Notes: generated by a model from the sequence alone, not told the origin. A stretch of 64,000 nucleotides of DNA from Burkholderia sp. D-99 (GCF_011605345.1 NZ_JAAOXM010000015.1:1-64000); one strand, 5' to 3'. Counted from the first letter of the stretch, positions 8,322 through 17,344 are shown. Program-made: numbers and translations.

Positions 8322-9043
8322 CGACACGCGTGAACGGTTTCGCGAGCGGCGCGGCGGCGGCAGTCGCCGCCCTCGCGCTCGCCGCGTGCAGCTCGCCGCC
8401 CGCGCGGTTCTACACGCTCAGCCCGGCCGACGCCGCAACGCCGCTGCGCACCGCGCCGGCCAACCCGGCATTCCTGATCGAAGTGCCATCCGTCGGCGTG
8501 CCCGAGCAGGTCGCGAAGAACCAGCTGGTCGTGCAGAAGAACGCCGCGCAGGTCGACGTGCTCGAGCAGGAACGCTGGGCGTCGCCGCCCGCCGACGAGA
8601 TCCGCCGCGCGCTGTCGGACGATCTCGCCACGCGGCTCGGCACGATCGACGTCGCGAATTCCGCCTACCCGCCCGGCGTGCCCGTGTATCGCATCAGTGT
8701 GAACGTGCAGCGCTTCGAGTCGTGGCCAGCCAAGCGCGCAGCGATCGACGCCGTGTGGAGCGTGCGCTCGCTCGCCACGCAGGCCGTGATGACCTGCCGC
8801 ACGAGCGTCGCTGAACCGGTCGCCGACGGCTACGACGCACTCGTCGCCGGCCACCGGCGCGCGCTCGACGTGATCGCCGCGCAAGCCGCGGCCGGCGTGC
8901 GCGCGATGGCCGCGCGCCGCGGCGCACCGGCTGCCACGGCGCCCGCGGCCGGCGCCAAGACGGCCGCCGCGCCGGTCGTACCGTGCCCGGCCAATCCGGC
9001 GCCGGGCGGCGACGCCGGCGCGACGGGCAAGTCCGGCGCGTAA
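8318..9043 (+). CDS. pqiC: PqiC-type outer-membrane lipoprotein (ABC-type transport auxiliary family)
   Basis: A 241-residue lipoprotein. The signal peptide ends in the lipobox LAAC (Cys about 27), followed by SSPPARFYTLSP, characteristic of the PqiC/YmbA (DUF330) family, which caps the PqiB tube at the outer membrane. The start overlaps the pqiB stop and has AGGAG upstream. The C-terminal 50 residues are Ala/Pro/Gly-rich and likely disordered. Last gene of the operon. Confidence 0.88.
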   Translation: MTTRVNGFASGAAAAVAALALAACSSPPARFYTLSPADAATPLRTAPANPAFLIEVPSVGVPEQVAKNQLVVQKNAAQVDVLEQERWASPPADEIRRALSDDLATRLGTIDVANSAYPPGVPVYRISVNVQRFESWPAKRAAIDAVWSVRSLATQAVMTCRTSVAEPVADGYDALVAGHRRALDVIAAQAAAGVRAMAARRGAPAATAPAAGAKTAAAPVVPCPANPAPGGDAGATGKSGA

Positions 9044-9516
9044 GCGTGTGGCGCGCAGGCGAACGCTCCAGGGCGTGCCCGCTTGCGCGGCTTCGTCGGG
9101 CGCGGCGCGTCCGCTAGCGCGCGCCGGCCACCGCTGGCGTTGTCCTGCCGCAGCCGGCCTCGCATCGCGCGCCCCGGCCGAACGGCTATTTGCATTGTTT
9201 GTCAAAATCGGCCGGAACCGGCTTCGTGCAACGCGGTCGGCTTGCGTTTTCCGGCCCGATTGACGATCCTACGCACTTTCAGGCTCGCGCCGCTCGTCGT
9301 GCGCGCCAGCTAGCGGCGCCGGGCCGCGTTCGGCCCGACCGCCGTGCCTCCCGGCGCCCGCACGCATTCGGCGTGCACCGCAGCGGGGCAGCCGCATCGC
9401 GGGTCGTCGCGCATCGTCCGGCAACCGGCCCCGTCTCACCCGTTCTCCCCGGCGCCGCGCCGTTTCCCCGGCCGGCATCCCGAACCCGCCCGCCGAGGGC
9501 TTTCGCTATTCCGTTT
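9044..9516 (+). other. 473-bp non-coding gap after pqiC
   Basis: No convincing gene, terminator or RNA is visible. The reading frame of the downstream gene stays open back to 9190, but that upstream part lacks a good start signal and reads as low-complexity Arg/Pro/Ala. The promoter of the 9517 gene should lie here; I cannot point to it. Confidence 0.4.
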
Positions 9517-11640
9517 ATGTTTCGTTCCCTGACGACCCTGATCAAGAAGTGGCGCGCGTCGCGCAATGCCGGTCACCAGCTCGATGCGCTGCTCGCGCAC
9601 GCCGACGCCGATGCGTCGTACGCCGAGCGCAGCGAATGGCTGATCGAGCTCGCGCACTGGCTGCGCCGCACCGGCACGATGCAGGCCGCGCAGGACACCC
9701 CTGCCGATCGAGACGCCGATGCGCGCGCGTATCCGGCCCATGCGCGGTTGCGCTACCTGTTCCACGTGCTCGATCGCAACCCCGCATGGAAAGCGCACGC
9801 CGCGCGCATCCTGCGCGGCATCCTGCGCGAGTGCGACGGCATCTCGCTCCTGTGCGACGCCGGCATGCCCGTGCACTCGGGCTTCTTCGGCGCGCTGTTC
9901 GAGCGGATCGACTCGTCGCTGATCCCGCCGGCGCCGAACCGCCGCGAGCTGTCGGCGCTCTTCACGCTGATGTTCCCGACGCCCGAAGACGCGCAATGGA
10001 TCGACACGCTGCCCGACGATCTCCTTGCGCGCCTCGCCGACCTGTTCTCGTTCGACATCACCGACGAAGAGCGCCACGAGCCGGGCTCGTTCTCGCGCGA
10101 CCTGCTGGCCGCGCTGCACAACCTGACCTGCCAGATCAGCTCGACCGGCCTGTCGCAGACGGTGCGCAGCCGGCTCTCCGACGACGATGCCCGCAAGCCG
10201 CTCGAAACGCAGCCGTTCTACCGCCTCACGCGCGCGATGCTCGCGGTCGAGACCGCGCACGCTGCCGTCGAGGACGGCGGCGACCCGAGCAAGCTGCTGC
10301 ACGAGGTGAACTACCTGCGCGTGCTGCTCGACGAATGCCGGATCGCCGTCGATGAAGTGTTCTCGCACCTGTACCGCAACGGCGTGTCGGTCGACATCGT
10401 GTTCCAGGTCGAGCGGATGCGCATGCGCATCCTGCGCGCCGAGATGCTGCTCAACGCGTGGATGGCGCGCGACGACCTGCACGGGATGGCGCACCTGACG
10501 GCCGAGCTCATCGACGCGAACCACAACAGCCAGAGCGTGTCGCACCTCGTGCGCAGCAACTTCTCGCTGTTCGCGCGCAAGCTCGTCGAAACCAACGCGG
10601 ACACCGGCGAGCACTACATCTCGCGCGGCCGAGCCGAGTACCTGAAGATGCTGCGGATGGCCGCGGGCGGCGGCCTCGTCACCGTCGTGACGGTGTGCGT
10701 GAAGTTCGCGATCACGGGCGCGCACCTGCAGTCGATGCTCGAAGGCCTGCTCGCGGGCGTCAACTACGCGGCCAGCTTCATGCTGATGCACTTCCTGCAC
10801 TTCACGCTCGCGACCAAGCAGCCTGCGATGACCGCGCCGACGCTCGCGCGCGAGCTCGACGACACGGGCCACGAGGAAGGCGTGAAGGCGTTCGTTTCAT
10901 CGGTGATCGCACTGATCCGCACGCAGGCCGCCGCGATTTCCGGCAACGTGCTCGTCGTGCTGCCCGTGTGCCTGCTGGTGCAGCTGTTCGCGGGCAACGT
11001 GCTGCATGCGAACCTGATCTCGCCGGAGAAAGCGCACGCGACGCTGCACTCGTTCTCGCTGCTCGGCCCGACACCGTTCTACGCGGCGCTGACCGGCGTG
11101 CTGCTGTGGGCATCGAGCCTGCTTGCGGGCTGGGCCGACAACTGGTTCGTGCTGCACCGGGTCGGCGACGCGCTCACGTACAACCGCCGGCTGCGCCTCA
11201 CGCTCGGCGCGGCCGGCGCCGCGAAGCTTGCGCATTTCTGCCGGTCGAACGTGGCCGGCGTGGTCGCGAACGTCGGCCTCGGCCTGATGCTCGGCCTCAT
11301 TCCGGCGATCGTCACCGTGTTCATGTTCCCGTTCGAGGTCCGGCACGTGACGCTGTCGGCCGGCTCGATCGGGATCGCGCTCGGCGTGCTGGGCAAGGAC
11401 GCGCTCGGCACGCCCGAACTGTGGTGGGCCGGCGCCGGCGTGCTCAGCATGGCGATCCTCAACGTGCTCGTGAGCTTCGCGCTCGCGTTCACGATGGCCG
11501 TGCGCTCGCGCAGCCTGCGCCCGACCAAGGTGCGCGCGCTCGTCGCCGCGATCGTCCGCACGGTGCTGTCGAACCCGCTCGCGCTGTTCTGGCCGGGCAG
11601 CGGCCAGGCCGCGCGCGCCGGCCAGCCGGGCTCGCACTGA
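9517..11640 (+). CDS. 'site-specific recombinase' (Gcr-like) family multipass membrane protein
   Basis: A 707-residue protein of the family named after a gonococcal 'site-specific recombinase'. The N-terminal 370 residues are soluble and helical. The C-terminal half has several clear membrane segments (VTVVTVCVKFAI; NVLVVLPVCLLVQLFAG; FYAALTGVLLWASSLLAGW; VVANVGLGLMLGLIPAIVTVFMF; MAILNVLVSFALAFTMAV). I see neither a tyrosine-recombinase R-H-R-Y set nor a serine-recombinase fold, so the family name is doubtful here. ATG 9517 was chosen because similarity-like sequence (FRSLTTLIKKWR) begins there. Function unknown. Confidence 0.75.
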   Translation: MFRSLTTLIKKWRASRNAGHQLDALLAHADADASYAERSEWLIELAHWLRRTGTMQAAQDTPADRDADARAYPAHARLRYLFHVLDRNPAWKAHAARILRGILRECDGISLLCDAGMPVHSGFFGALFERIDSSLIPPAPNRRELSALFTLMFPTPEDAQWIDTLPDDLLARLADLFSFDITDEERHEPGSFSRDLLAALHNLTCQISSTGLSQTVRSRLSDDDARKPLETQPFYRLTRAMLAVETAHAAVEDGGDPSKLLHEVNYLRVLLDECRIAVDEVFSHLYRNGVSVDIVFQVERMRMRILRAEMLLNAWMARDDLHGMAHLTAELIDANHNSQSVSHLVRSNFSLFARKLVETNADTGEHYISRGRAEYLKMLRMAAGGGLVTVVTVCVKFAITGAHLQSMLEGLLAGVNYAASFMLMHFLHFTLATKQPAMTAPTLARELDDTGHEEGVKAFVSSVIALIRTQAAAISGNVLVVLPVCLLVQLFAGNVLHANLISPEKAHATLHSFSLLGPTPFYAALTGVLLWASSLLAGWADNWFVLHRVGDALTYNRRLRLTLGAAGAAKLAHFCRSNVAGVVANVGLGLMLGLIPAIVTVFMFPFEVRHVTLSAGSIGIALGVLGKDALGTPELWWAGAGVLSMAILNVLVSFALAFTMAVRSRSLRPTKVRALVAAIVRTVLSNPLALFWPGSGQAARAGQPGSH

Positions 11641-11770
11641 GCCCGCGGCGGCATGGCGGTGCCCGCCGGGGCGCCGCCAAGCCGGCCTCCCGGCACGCAT
11701 GCGCGGCGTCCGGGCCCGCGCCGCAGCACCGAAACACGACGCAACGCCGGCCCCGGCCGCCCGCGCCGCG

Positions 11771-11776
11771 TACAAT
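11771..11776 (+). promoter_or_regulatory. putative -10 box TACAAT for the rRNA methyltransferase gene
   Basis: TACAAT ends 30 nt before the ATG at 11807, giving a leader of about 24 nt. No clear -35 is seen. Confidence 0.45.
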
Positions 11777-11806
11777 AGTGGACTTTTGCACGTCCTCCCC
11801 CGCCTT

Positions 11807-13108
11807 ATGTCCTCGCCCACCCTGTACGAATTCTTCGCCCCCTGCCCGCGCGGCCTCGAAGCGGCGCTTGCCGCCGAGCTGGCCGAAATCGCCGGCCGCC
11901 ACCTGAACGGCGCGCCGTTCACCGCGGGCGCGCAGGTGCCGGGCGGCGTCCACTTCAGCGGCGGCTGGGCCGCCGGCATGGCCGCGAACCTTCATTCGCG
12001 GATCGCGAGCCGGGTCCTGCTGAAGATCGCGCACCGCGCCTACCGCACCGAGCAGGACGTCTACGCACTCGCGCTCGAGCAGCCGTGGGAGCGCTGGTTC
12101 GCGGCGACGCAGACGCTGCGCGTCGACATCACCGCGATCAAGTCGCCGCTGAAGAGCCTCGAATTCGCGACGTTGCGCGTGAAGGACGCGATCTGCGACC
12201 GGATGCGCGACAAGACCGGCGCGCGCCCGAGCATCGATACCGGTGCGCCGGACGTACGCGTGTTCGCCTTCCTGACGGCCAACGAGTGCACGCTTTACCT
12301 CGACACGTCGGGCGAGCCGCTGTTCAAGCGCGGCTGGCGTCTCGACAAGGGCGCGGCACCGCTGCGCGAGAACCTCGCGGCCGGCATCCTGCGCCTGACG
12401 GGCTGGACGCCCGGCACGGCGCTGTACGACCCGATGTGCGGCAGCGGCACGTTTCTCGCGGAAGCCGCGCAGATCGCGCTCGGCGTGGCACCCGGCGTCG
12501 AGCGCCGGTTCGGCTTCGAGAAACTCAAGCAATACGACATCACCGCATGGCAGGGGCTGAAGGTCCCGGCGCTGGACGCGAAGCGCGCGGCGCGCGGCAA
12601 ACGCGGCGAAGCGCTCGGCGTATACGGCAGCGACATCTCCGGCGACATGCTCGAGAAGGCGCGCGCGAACCTCGAGCGCGCGGGCGTGCCGTCGGTATGG
12701 CTCAAGCAGGTCGACGCGCGCGGGATGACGCCGCCGTGCGACGGCCCGGGCATCATCCTCGCGAACCCGCCGTACGGCGAGCGGATCGAGGTGCGTGGCC
12801 GCAGCGCGCGCGGCGAGGTGCGCGAGACGGGCCGCAACCGCGGCAACGACGACGCCTTCCGCCGCACCCACACCGACGCACCGGACAGCGAGTTCTTCAA
12901 CGCGCTCGGCGATGCGCTGAAGCAGCGCTTCACGGGCTGGCAAGCGTTCCTGCTGACGTCCGACCGTTCGCTGCCGGGCCAGCTGCGGCTGCGCGAATCG
13001 GCGAAGACGCCGCTGTTCAACGGCGCGCTCGAATGCCGGCTGTTCCGCTTCGACCTGATCGCCGGCAGCGTGAAGGCGCGCCCGGCCACGCCGGAAGGCG
13101 ACGCGTAA
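11807..13108 (+). CDS. THUMP-domain class I SAM-dependent RNA methyltransferase (RlmL N-terminal type)
   Basis: A 433-residue enzyme that probably makes N2-methylguanosine in 23S rRNA, as the RlmL half of E. coli RlmKL does at G2445. A THUMP region (about 55-165) precedes a Rossmann methyltransferase with motif I DPMCGSGTF (208-216) and motif IV NPPYGER (320-326), the N2-guanine/adenine signature. In E. coli RlmL is fused to RlmK; here the protein ends after RlmL, so a separate RlmK-like enzyme may exist elsewhere. A hairpin terminator follows. Confidence 0.87.
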   Translation: MSSPTLYEFFAPCPRGLEAALAAELAEIAGRHLNGAPFTAGAQVPGGVHFSGGWAAGMAANLHSRIASRVLLKIAHRAYRTEQDVYALALEQPWERWFAATQTLRVDITAIKSPLKSLEFATLRVKDAICDRMRDKTGARPSIDTGAPDVRVFAFLTANECTLYLDTSGEPLFKRGWRLDKGAAPLRENLAAGILRLTGWTPGTALYDPMCGSGTFLAEAAQIALGVAPGVERRFGFEKLKQYDITAWQGLKVPALDAKRAARGKRGEALGVYGSDISGDMLEKARANLERAGVPSVWLKQVDARGMTPPCDGPGIILANPPYGERIEVRGRSARGEVRETGRNRGNDDAFRRTHTDAPDSEFFNALGDALKQRFTGWQAFLLTSDRSLPGQLRLRESAKTPLFNGALECRLFRFDLIAGSVKARPATPEGDA

Positions 13109-13161
13109 TTCGCATCATGGTCGCGCTGGGGCCGCCGATACGGCCCCAGCGCGGCAACCGG

Positions 13162-13199
13162 AACGCCGCCGTTACCGCACCCGCGGCAACGGCGGCGTT
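13162..13199. terminator. hairpin terminator between convergent genes
   Basis: Perfect 12-bp arms AACGCCGCCGTT (13162-13173) and AACGGCGGCGTT (13188-13199). TTTCGTTT follows on the plus strand. The T run is imperfect, but the position between convergent genes is right. Confidence 0.6.
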
Positions 13200-13204
13200 T
13201 CGTT

Positions 13205-13669
13205 TCAGTGCTTCGAGCACTCCCAGCGCCCCATCGTGAACGGCAGCGCCTGCCCCGTCTCGAGCAGCGTCTTGAGGCTCGACAGCACGACCGGCCACCC
13301 GCCGCGAATCCCGCGATCCATCTCCGAGCCCGGCACCAGCCCGTCGTGGGTGACCGTCAGCTTCACGACGCCCTCGTGCGGCTCGACGACGTAGGTCACG
13401 CGCGATTCCCCGCTCTCCCCCGACGGCGAGCGCCACGTGACGACCAGGCGGCGCGGCGGATCGTTCTCCACCACTTCGCCGACGATGTCGACCCGCGACG
13501 GATCGTCGTAGTCCTGATGTTCCCAGCGCGAGCCCGGCCGCCAGTCGGGCGACGCGTTGCGGTGCCGCACCCAGTAGTCCTTCGTCAGCTCGGCGTTGGT
13601 CAGCGCGTCGAACACGCGCTCGGGCGTCGATGCAATGAACGTCACGTACACAAAGGCGGGATTACTCAT
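13205..13669 (-). CDS. SRPBCC family (AHSA1-like) protein
   Basis: A 154-residue START-like fold protein of the AHSA1/activator-of-Hsp90 group. Visible motifs: VYVTFIASTPERVFDALTNAELTKDYW at the N-terminus and GGWPVVLSSLKTLLETG at the C-terminus. Such proteins bind small hydrophobic ligands. Its start overlaps the upstream arsR-type gene by 8 nt, forming a regulator-effector pair common in bacteria. The ligand is unknown. Confidence 0.85.
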   Translation of the reverse strand: MSNPAFVYVTFIASTPERVFDALTNAELTKDYWVRHRNASPDWRPGSRWEHQDYDDPSRVDIVGEVVENDPPRRLVVTWRSPSGESGESRVTYVVEPHEGVVKLTVTHDGLVPGSEMDRGIRGGWPVVLSSLKTLLETGQALPFTMGRWECSKH

Positions 13670-13994
13670 CGTCGTCTCCAGAATCGCGGGCCGCTTCCAG
13701 CCCGCGCTTGAGATCCGCCAGCGCCTGCAGGCGCTGACGCTCGAACTTGCCGATCCAGCGTTCCGCGATGTCGTGGATCGGCACCGGATTCAGGTAATGC
13801 AGCTTCTCCCTGCCGCGCCACGTCGTCGCGACGAGATTCGCGGCCTCGAGCAGCGCGAGATGCTTGCTCGCGGCCTGCCGGCTCATCGCGAGCCCGTCGC
13901 ACAGCTCGGAGAGCGTCTGTCCGCTTTTCGCACGCAGCAGGTCGAGCAACTGACGGCGCGTGGCATCGGCCAGCGCCTTGAAAACGAGATCCAT
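13662..13994 (-). CDS. ArsR family winged-helix transcriptional regulator
   Basis: A 110-residue HTH repressor: FKALADATRRQLLDLL at the N-terminus, then a winged helix with recognition helix SRQAASKHLALLE (about 38-50). No CXC metal-binding motif is seen in the DNA-binding helix, so it probably senses something other than a soft metal, or acts through the SRPBCC partner. It is expressed from a near-consensus promoter containing a 7-bp inverted repeat, so autoregulation is likely. Confidence 0.88.
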   Translation of the reverse strand: MDLVFKALADATRRQLLDLLRAKSGQTLSELCDGLAMSRQAASKHLALLEAANLVATTWRGREKLHYLNPVPIHDIAERWIGKFERQRLQALADLKRGLEAARDSGDDDE

Positions 13995-14017
13995 GCCGCT
14001 CCCGGGTCAATGGCCTT

Positions 14018-14045
14018 ATTATGCAACCAAATAGTTGCATGTCAA
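14018..14045 (-). promoter_or_regulatory. arsR promoter with embedded operator
   Basis: On the minus strand: -35 TTGACA (complement of 14040-14045), 16-nt spacer, -10 CATAAT (14018-14023). Within it lies the inverted repeat ATGCAAC (14021-14027) and GTTGCAT (14034-14040) with 6-nt spacing. A bound repressor would cover the promoter. The start site would be about 14011, 17 nt before the ATG. Confidence 0.75.
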
Positions 14046-14163
14046 GGATGACAACTCTACTGACAATACGGTGTCAGCAGGCCGCGATCACACTGCAATC
14101 CCGGCGCAATGCAAGGCTGGTTTCCGCACCGAACCCGAACAACAACGCAACAAGGAGCTCGTC

Positions 14164-14568
14164 ATGACATCCGCAACTGCCACTGCCACCCTGGAGCGCG
14201 CGATCGCGTGGTTCGACATTCCGTCCCTCGATTTCGACCGGGCGATCCGCTTTTACGAAACCGTGCTGCAAACGACGCTGCAGCGCGAAGTCATCGGCGG
14301 CGTGCCGATGGCCACGTTCGACCGCGACGCATCGAGCACGGGCGGCAGCATCGTGTTCGATCCTCAGCAGATCAAGCCGAGCGCGAACGGCGTGCTCGTC
14401 TACCTGAACGCCGGCGAATCGGTCGTCGCGGCGCTCGAACGCGCGAAGCGCGCGGGCGGCGTCGTGCAGGGCTCGGTCGTCGAGCTGCCGAACAACTACG
14501 GCTACGTCGGCTACCTGATCGACACCGAAGGCAACCGCGTCGGCCTGCACGCGCCGAAATGCCACTGA
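14164..14568 (+). CDS. VOC (glyoxalase/bleomycin-resistance fold) family protein
   Basis: A 134-residue single-domain VOC protein. Visible elements: AWFDIPSLDFDRAIRFYETVL (about 14-34), GGSIVFDP, GYVGYLIDTEGNRVGLHAP at the C-terminus, with the usual beta-alpha-beta-beta-beta repeats and candidate metal ligands. AAGGAG lies 6 nt before the ATG. It is divergent from arsR and followed 73 nt later by a WYL regulator. The reaction is unknown. Confidence 0.82.
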   Translation: MTSATATATLERAIAWFDIPSLDFDRAIRFYETVLQTTLQREVIGGVPMATFDRDASSTGGSIVFDPQQIKPSANGVLVYLNAGESVVAALERAKRAGGVVQGSVVELPNNYGYVGYLIDTEGNRVGLHAPKCH

Positions 14569-14641
14569 GCGCAGCGGCCATCGGACTCGCGCGGCGCTAT
14601 CATCGCGAAGTCCCCACTGCCGTTGGAGCCGAGGTGCCGTC

Positions 14642-15328
14642 ATGACGCGCCGTGCCGACCGCCTGTTCCAGATCGCCGAGCTCTTGCGCGGACGTCGTCT
14701 CACGACCGCGCAGCAGCTGGCCGACTGGCTGTCGGTGTCGCCGCGCACGGTCTATCGCGACGTGCGCGACCTGCAACTGTCAGGGGTGCCGATCGAAGGC
14801 GAAGCCGGCATCGGCTACCGGCTGAACCGCAACGCGAGCCTGCCGCCGCTCACGTTTACGGCCGAGGAGCTCGCGGCGCTCGCCACCGGCGCGCGCATGC
14901 TCGAAACCTGGGGCGGTGCGCGCTTCGCGAGCGGTGTGCGCTCGGCGCTCGCGAAGATCGCGTCGGCCATGCCGGCCGACAAGCGCGCCGCGCTCGACCG
15001 CCTGCCCGTGTTCGCGCCGTCGTTCCACATCGACGAGACGTTTTGCGCGAAGGTCGATGCGATCCACCAGGCCATCGACACGCGCCACGTCGTCAGCTTC
15101 GACTACCGCGACCGGCTCGGCGCGCATTCGCAACGCCGCGTGTGGCCGCTCGGGCTCGTCTACTGGGGCGGTCGCTGGACGATCGGCGCGTGGTGCGAGC
15201 TGCGCGGCGATTTCCGTACCTTCGACATCGCGCGGATGGGCGACATCATCGTGCACGAACAGTTTCCGGACATGGAAGGACGGCGGATCGCCGATTACAT
15301 GCGGATCGCGGAAGCGCCGATGCGCTGA
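14642..15328 (+). CDS. YafY-like HTH/WYL-domain transcriptional regulator
   Basis: A 228-residue regulator. The N-terminal HTH (RLFQIAELLRGRRLTTAQQLADWLSVSPRTVYRDVRDL, about 5-43) is followed by a WYL ligand-sensing domain (about 135-225; HVVSFDYRDRLG, RRVWPLGLVYWGGRWTIGAW). WYL proteins often sense nucleic acid or nucleotide ligands. Gene order suggests it regulates the upstream VOC gene or itself (inference). Confidence 0.85.
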   Translation: MTRRADRLFQIAELLRGRRLTTAQQLADWLSVSPRTVYRDVRDLQLSGVPIEGEAGIGYRLNRNASLPPLTFTAEELAALATGARMLETWGGARFASGVRSALAKIASAMPADKRAALDRLPVFAPSFHIDETFCAKVDAIHQAIDTRHVVSFDYRDRLGAHSQRRVWPLGLVYWGGRWTIGAWCELRGDFRTFDIARMGDIIVHEQFPDMEGRRIADYMRIAEAPMR

Positions 15329-15415
15329 CGCGGTACGACGGCACGCGCACCGCGCGCGGCACGCCGTCGACGTCCATGTTCCGGGCGGCCGTGCGGCGCC
15401 CGGCCCTGCCTTTCC

Positions 15416-16339
15416 CTACGCGCCGAACACCACCGTCCGCTTCGGCCGCTCGTCGACGTGCAGCGAGAACACGTCGGGCCGCGCGTAATGCCCGACCACG
15501 TCGAAGTCGTAGCGCGCCCGCACGAGTTCGTCGGTATCGATACGCGCGGTCACGAGCCCGGCCGTGCCGATCAGCGGCTCCGTCAGCAGGTCGCCGAGCG
15601 GCCCGACGATCACGCTGCCGCCGCGGATCAGCGGCCGCTCCGGATCCCAACCCGGCACGTCGATGCCGAGCGCGCGCGGCGACGGCTGCACCTGGCACGC
15701 GCTGACGACGAAGCAGCGCCCCTCGTGCGCGATATGCCGCATCGAACTCTGCCAGACATCGCGCTCGTCGACGGTCGGCGCGCACCAGATCTGTACGCCC
15801 TTCGCGTACATCGCGCAGCGCAGCAGCGGCATGTGGTTCTCCCAGCAGATCGCGGCACCCGCGCGGCCCGCGGCCGTGTCGACGACAGGCAGCGTCGAGC
15901 CGTCACCCTGGCCCCAGATCAGCCGCTCGGTGCCGGTCGGCATCAGCTTGCGGTGCTTCGCGACGAGCCCGTCGCGCGGATCGAAGAACAGCGCCGTGCA
16001 GTACAGCGTGCTGCCGCCGCGCTCGATCACGCCGACCACGAGGCTCGCGCCCGTGCGCTGCGACAGCGCGGCCAGCTCGTCGGTTTCCGGCCCCGGCACG
16101 TCGATCGCCTGCGCGGCGTAGCGCGCATACGCGTCGCGCCCTTCGGGCAGCCGGTAGCCGAGCCGCGTGCCGAAGATCTCGCCTTTCGGATAGCCGCCCA
16201 GCACGGCCTCGGGCAGCACGACGAGCGACGCGCCGCTGTCGCGGATCGCGGTTTCGTAGCCGAGGATCGTATCGAGCGTGGCGCGCGTGCCGGCGGGCGA
16301 TGCGCCGATCTGCAGCGCGGCGATGACTGACGTGGACAT
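15416..16339 (-). CDS. nitrilase (carbon-nitrogen hydrolase family)
   Basis: A 307-residue C-N hydrolase with the full Glu-Lys-Cys triad: Glu44 (VVLPEAVLGG), Lys131 (KHRKLMPTGTER) and Cys165 (GAAICWENHMP). The CWEN context and length are those of aliphatic/aromatic nitrilases and cyanide-degrading enzymes, which convert R-CN to R-COOH plus ammonia in the cytoplasm. It is divergent from a LysR gene across 80 bp, the usual layout for a substrate-induced regulator. The substrate cannot be predicted. Confidence 0.9.
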   Translation of the reverse strand: MSTSVIAALQIGASPAGTRATLDTILGYETAIRDSGASLVVLPEAVLGGYPKGEIFGTRLGYRLPEGRDAYARYAAQAIDVPGPETDELAALSQRTGASLVVGVIERGGSTLYCTALFFDPRDGLVAKHRKLMPTGTERLIWGQGDGSTLPVVDTAAGRAGAAICWENHMPLLRCAMYAKGVQIWCAPTVDERDVWQSSMRHIAHEGRCFVVSACQVQPSPRALGIDVPGWDPERPLIRGGSVIVGPLGDLLTEPLIGTAGLVTARIDTDELVRARYDFDVVGHYARPDVFSLHVDERPKRTVVFGA

Positions 16340-16375
16340 GAAGGCGTCTCCGGTGAATGGGGTAACGCCATCTTT

Positions 16376-16404
16376 ATCGATATGATGTCATCGATCAAAT
16401 CGAT
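16376..16404. promoter_or_regulatory. triple ATCGAT element between nitrilase and lysR genes
   Basis: Palindromic ATCGAT occurs at 16376-16381, 16390-16395 and 16399-16404 in the 80-bp divergent spacer; the last two form ATCGATcaaATCGAT. The dense repeat of a palindrome between a LysR gene and its divergent neighbour is the expected place for the LysR binding site. Binding is inferred. Confidence 0.55.
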
Positions 16405-16419
16405 AGAACGATAAGTGTC

Positions 16420-17340
16420 ATGAATGCAGATGATATCGCCGGCCTCGACCTGAACCTGCTGAAAGTGTTCGAGGCGCTGTACGAGGAAGGCGGCGCGAGC
16501 CGGGCGGCGCTGCGGCTCGGCCTCACGCAGTCGGCGGTGAGCGCGGCGCTCGCGCGGCTGCGCGTGATCTATGCCGCTCCGCTGTTCGTGCGCACCGGCC
16601 GCGGGCTCGCGCCGACGCCGCGCGCGGACGAACTGAAACCGATCCTGTCCGACGCGCTCGACCGTTGCCGCGAAAGCCTCGCGATCGCGGCCGACGGCGG
16701 CGACCGCATCGGCCGCACGATCTCGATCGGGCTGTCGGACGACTTCGAGATCGCGCTCGGCCGCGCGCTGATCGACGCCGTTGCGCGGGAGGCCGCCGGC
16801 ATCCGGCTGATCTTCCGGCAAACCCACAGCGGCATCGCCGGTGACGCGCTGCTGCGCCACGGCGTCGACCTTGCGATCGCATCGGGCGGCTTCTCGGCGA
16901 ACGGGCTCAGCCGGCGCGCAATCGCGACGGGCGGCTATGCGTGCCTGATCGACCCGGCCGCACGCCCACGGTCGCCGCGCACGCTCACGCTCGCCGATTT
17001 CCTGCGGCGCGACCACCTGCTCGTGTCGTCGGGCGGCGTGATCGGAATCGTCGACGAGGCACTGGCCACGCTCGGCCACAAGCGGCGCGTCGCGGCGTCG
17101 ACCACGCATTTCGCCGCGTTGCCGTACCTGCTCGCCGGCTCCGACGCGGTGGCGACGATTCCCGCGCACGCGGCGCGCGTGATCGCGCACTCCACCCCGC
17201 TGCGCGCGCTCGCCTGCCCGGTCGACTTGCCGCACTACCCGGTCGAAATCGGCTGGCGCACGAGCACGCAGCGCGACCCGGCGATCGTGCGCGTGCGCGA
17301 CACGATCGCCGCGTGCGTCGCGAACCTCGTCGCACCATGA
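16420..17340 (+). CDS. LysR family transcriptional regulator
   Basis: A 306-residue LTTR. The N-terminal winged HTH (LDLNLLKVFEALYEEGGASRAALRLGLTQSAVSAALARLR, about 9-48) precedes an effector-binding domain (about 92-300). Probably controls the divergent nitrilase gene from the ATCGAT repeats. The effector is unknown. Confidence 0.88.
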   Translation: MNADDIAGLDLNLLKVFEALYEEGGASRAALRLGLTQSAVSAALARLRVIYAAPLFVRTGRGLAPTPRADELKPILSDALDRCRESLAIAADGGDRIGRTISIGLSDDFEIALGRALIDAVAREAAGIRLIFRQTHSGIAGDALLRHGVDLAIASGGFSANGLSRRAIATGGYACLIDPAARPRSPRTLTLADFLRRDHLLVSSGGVIGIVDEALATLGHKRRVAASTTHFAALPYLLAGSDAVATIPAHAARVIAHSTPLRALACPVDLPHYPVEIGWRTSTQRDPAIVRVRDTIAACVANLVAP

Positions 17341-17344
17341 AAAC

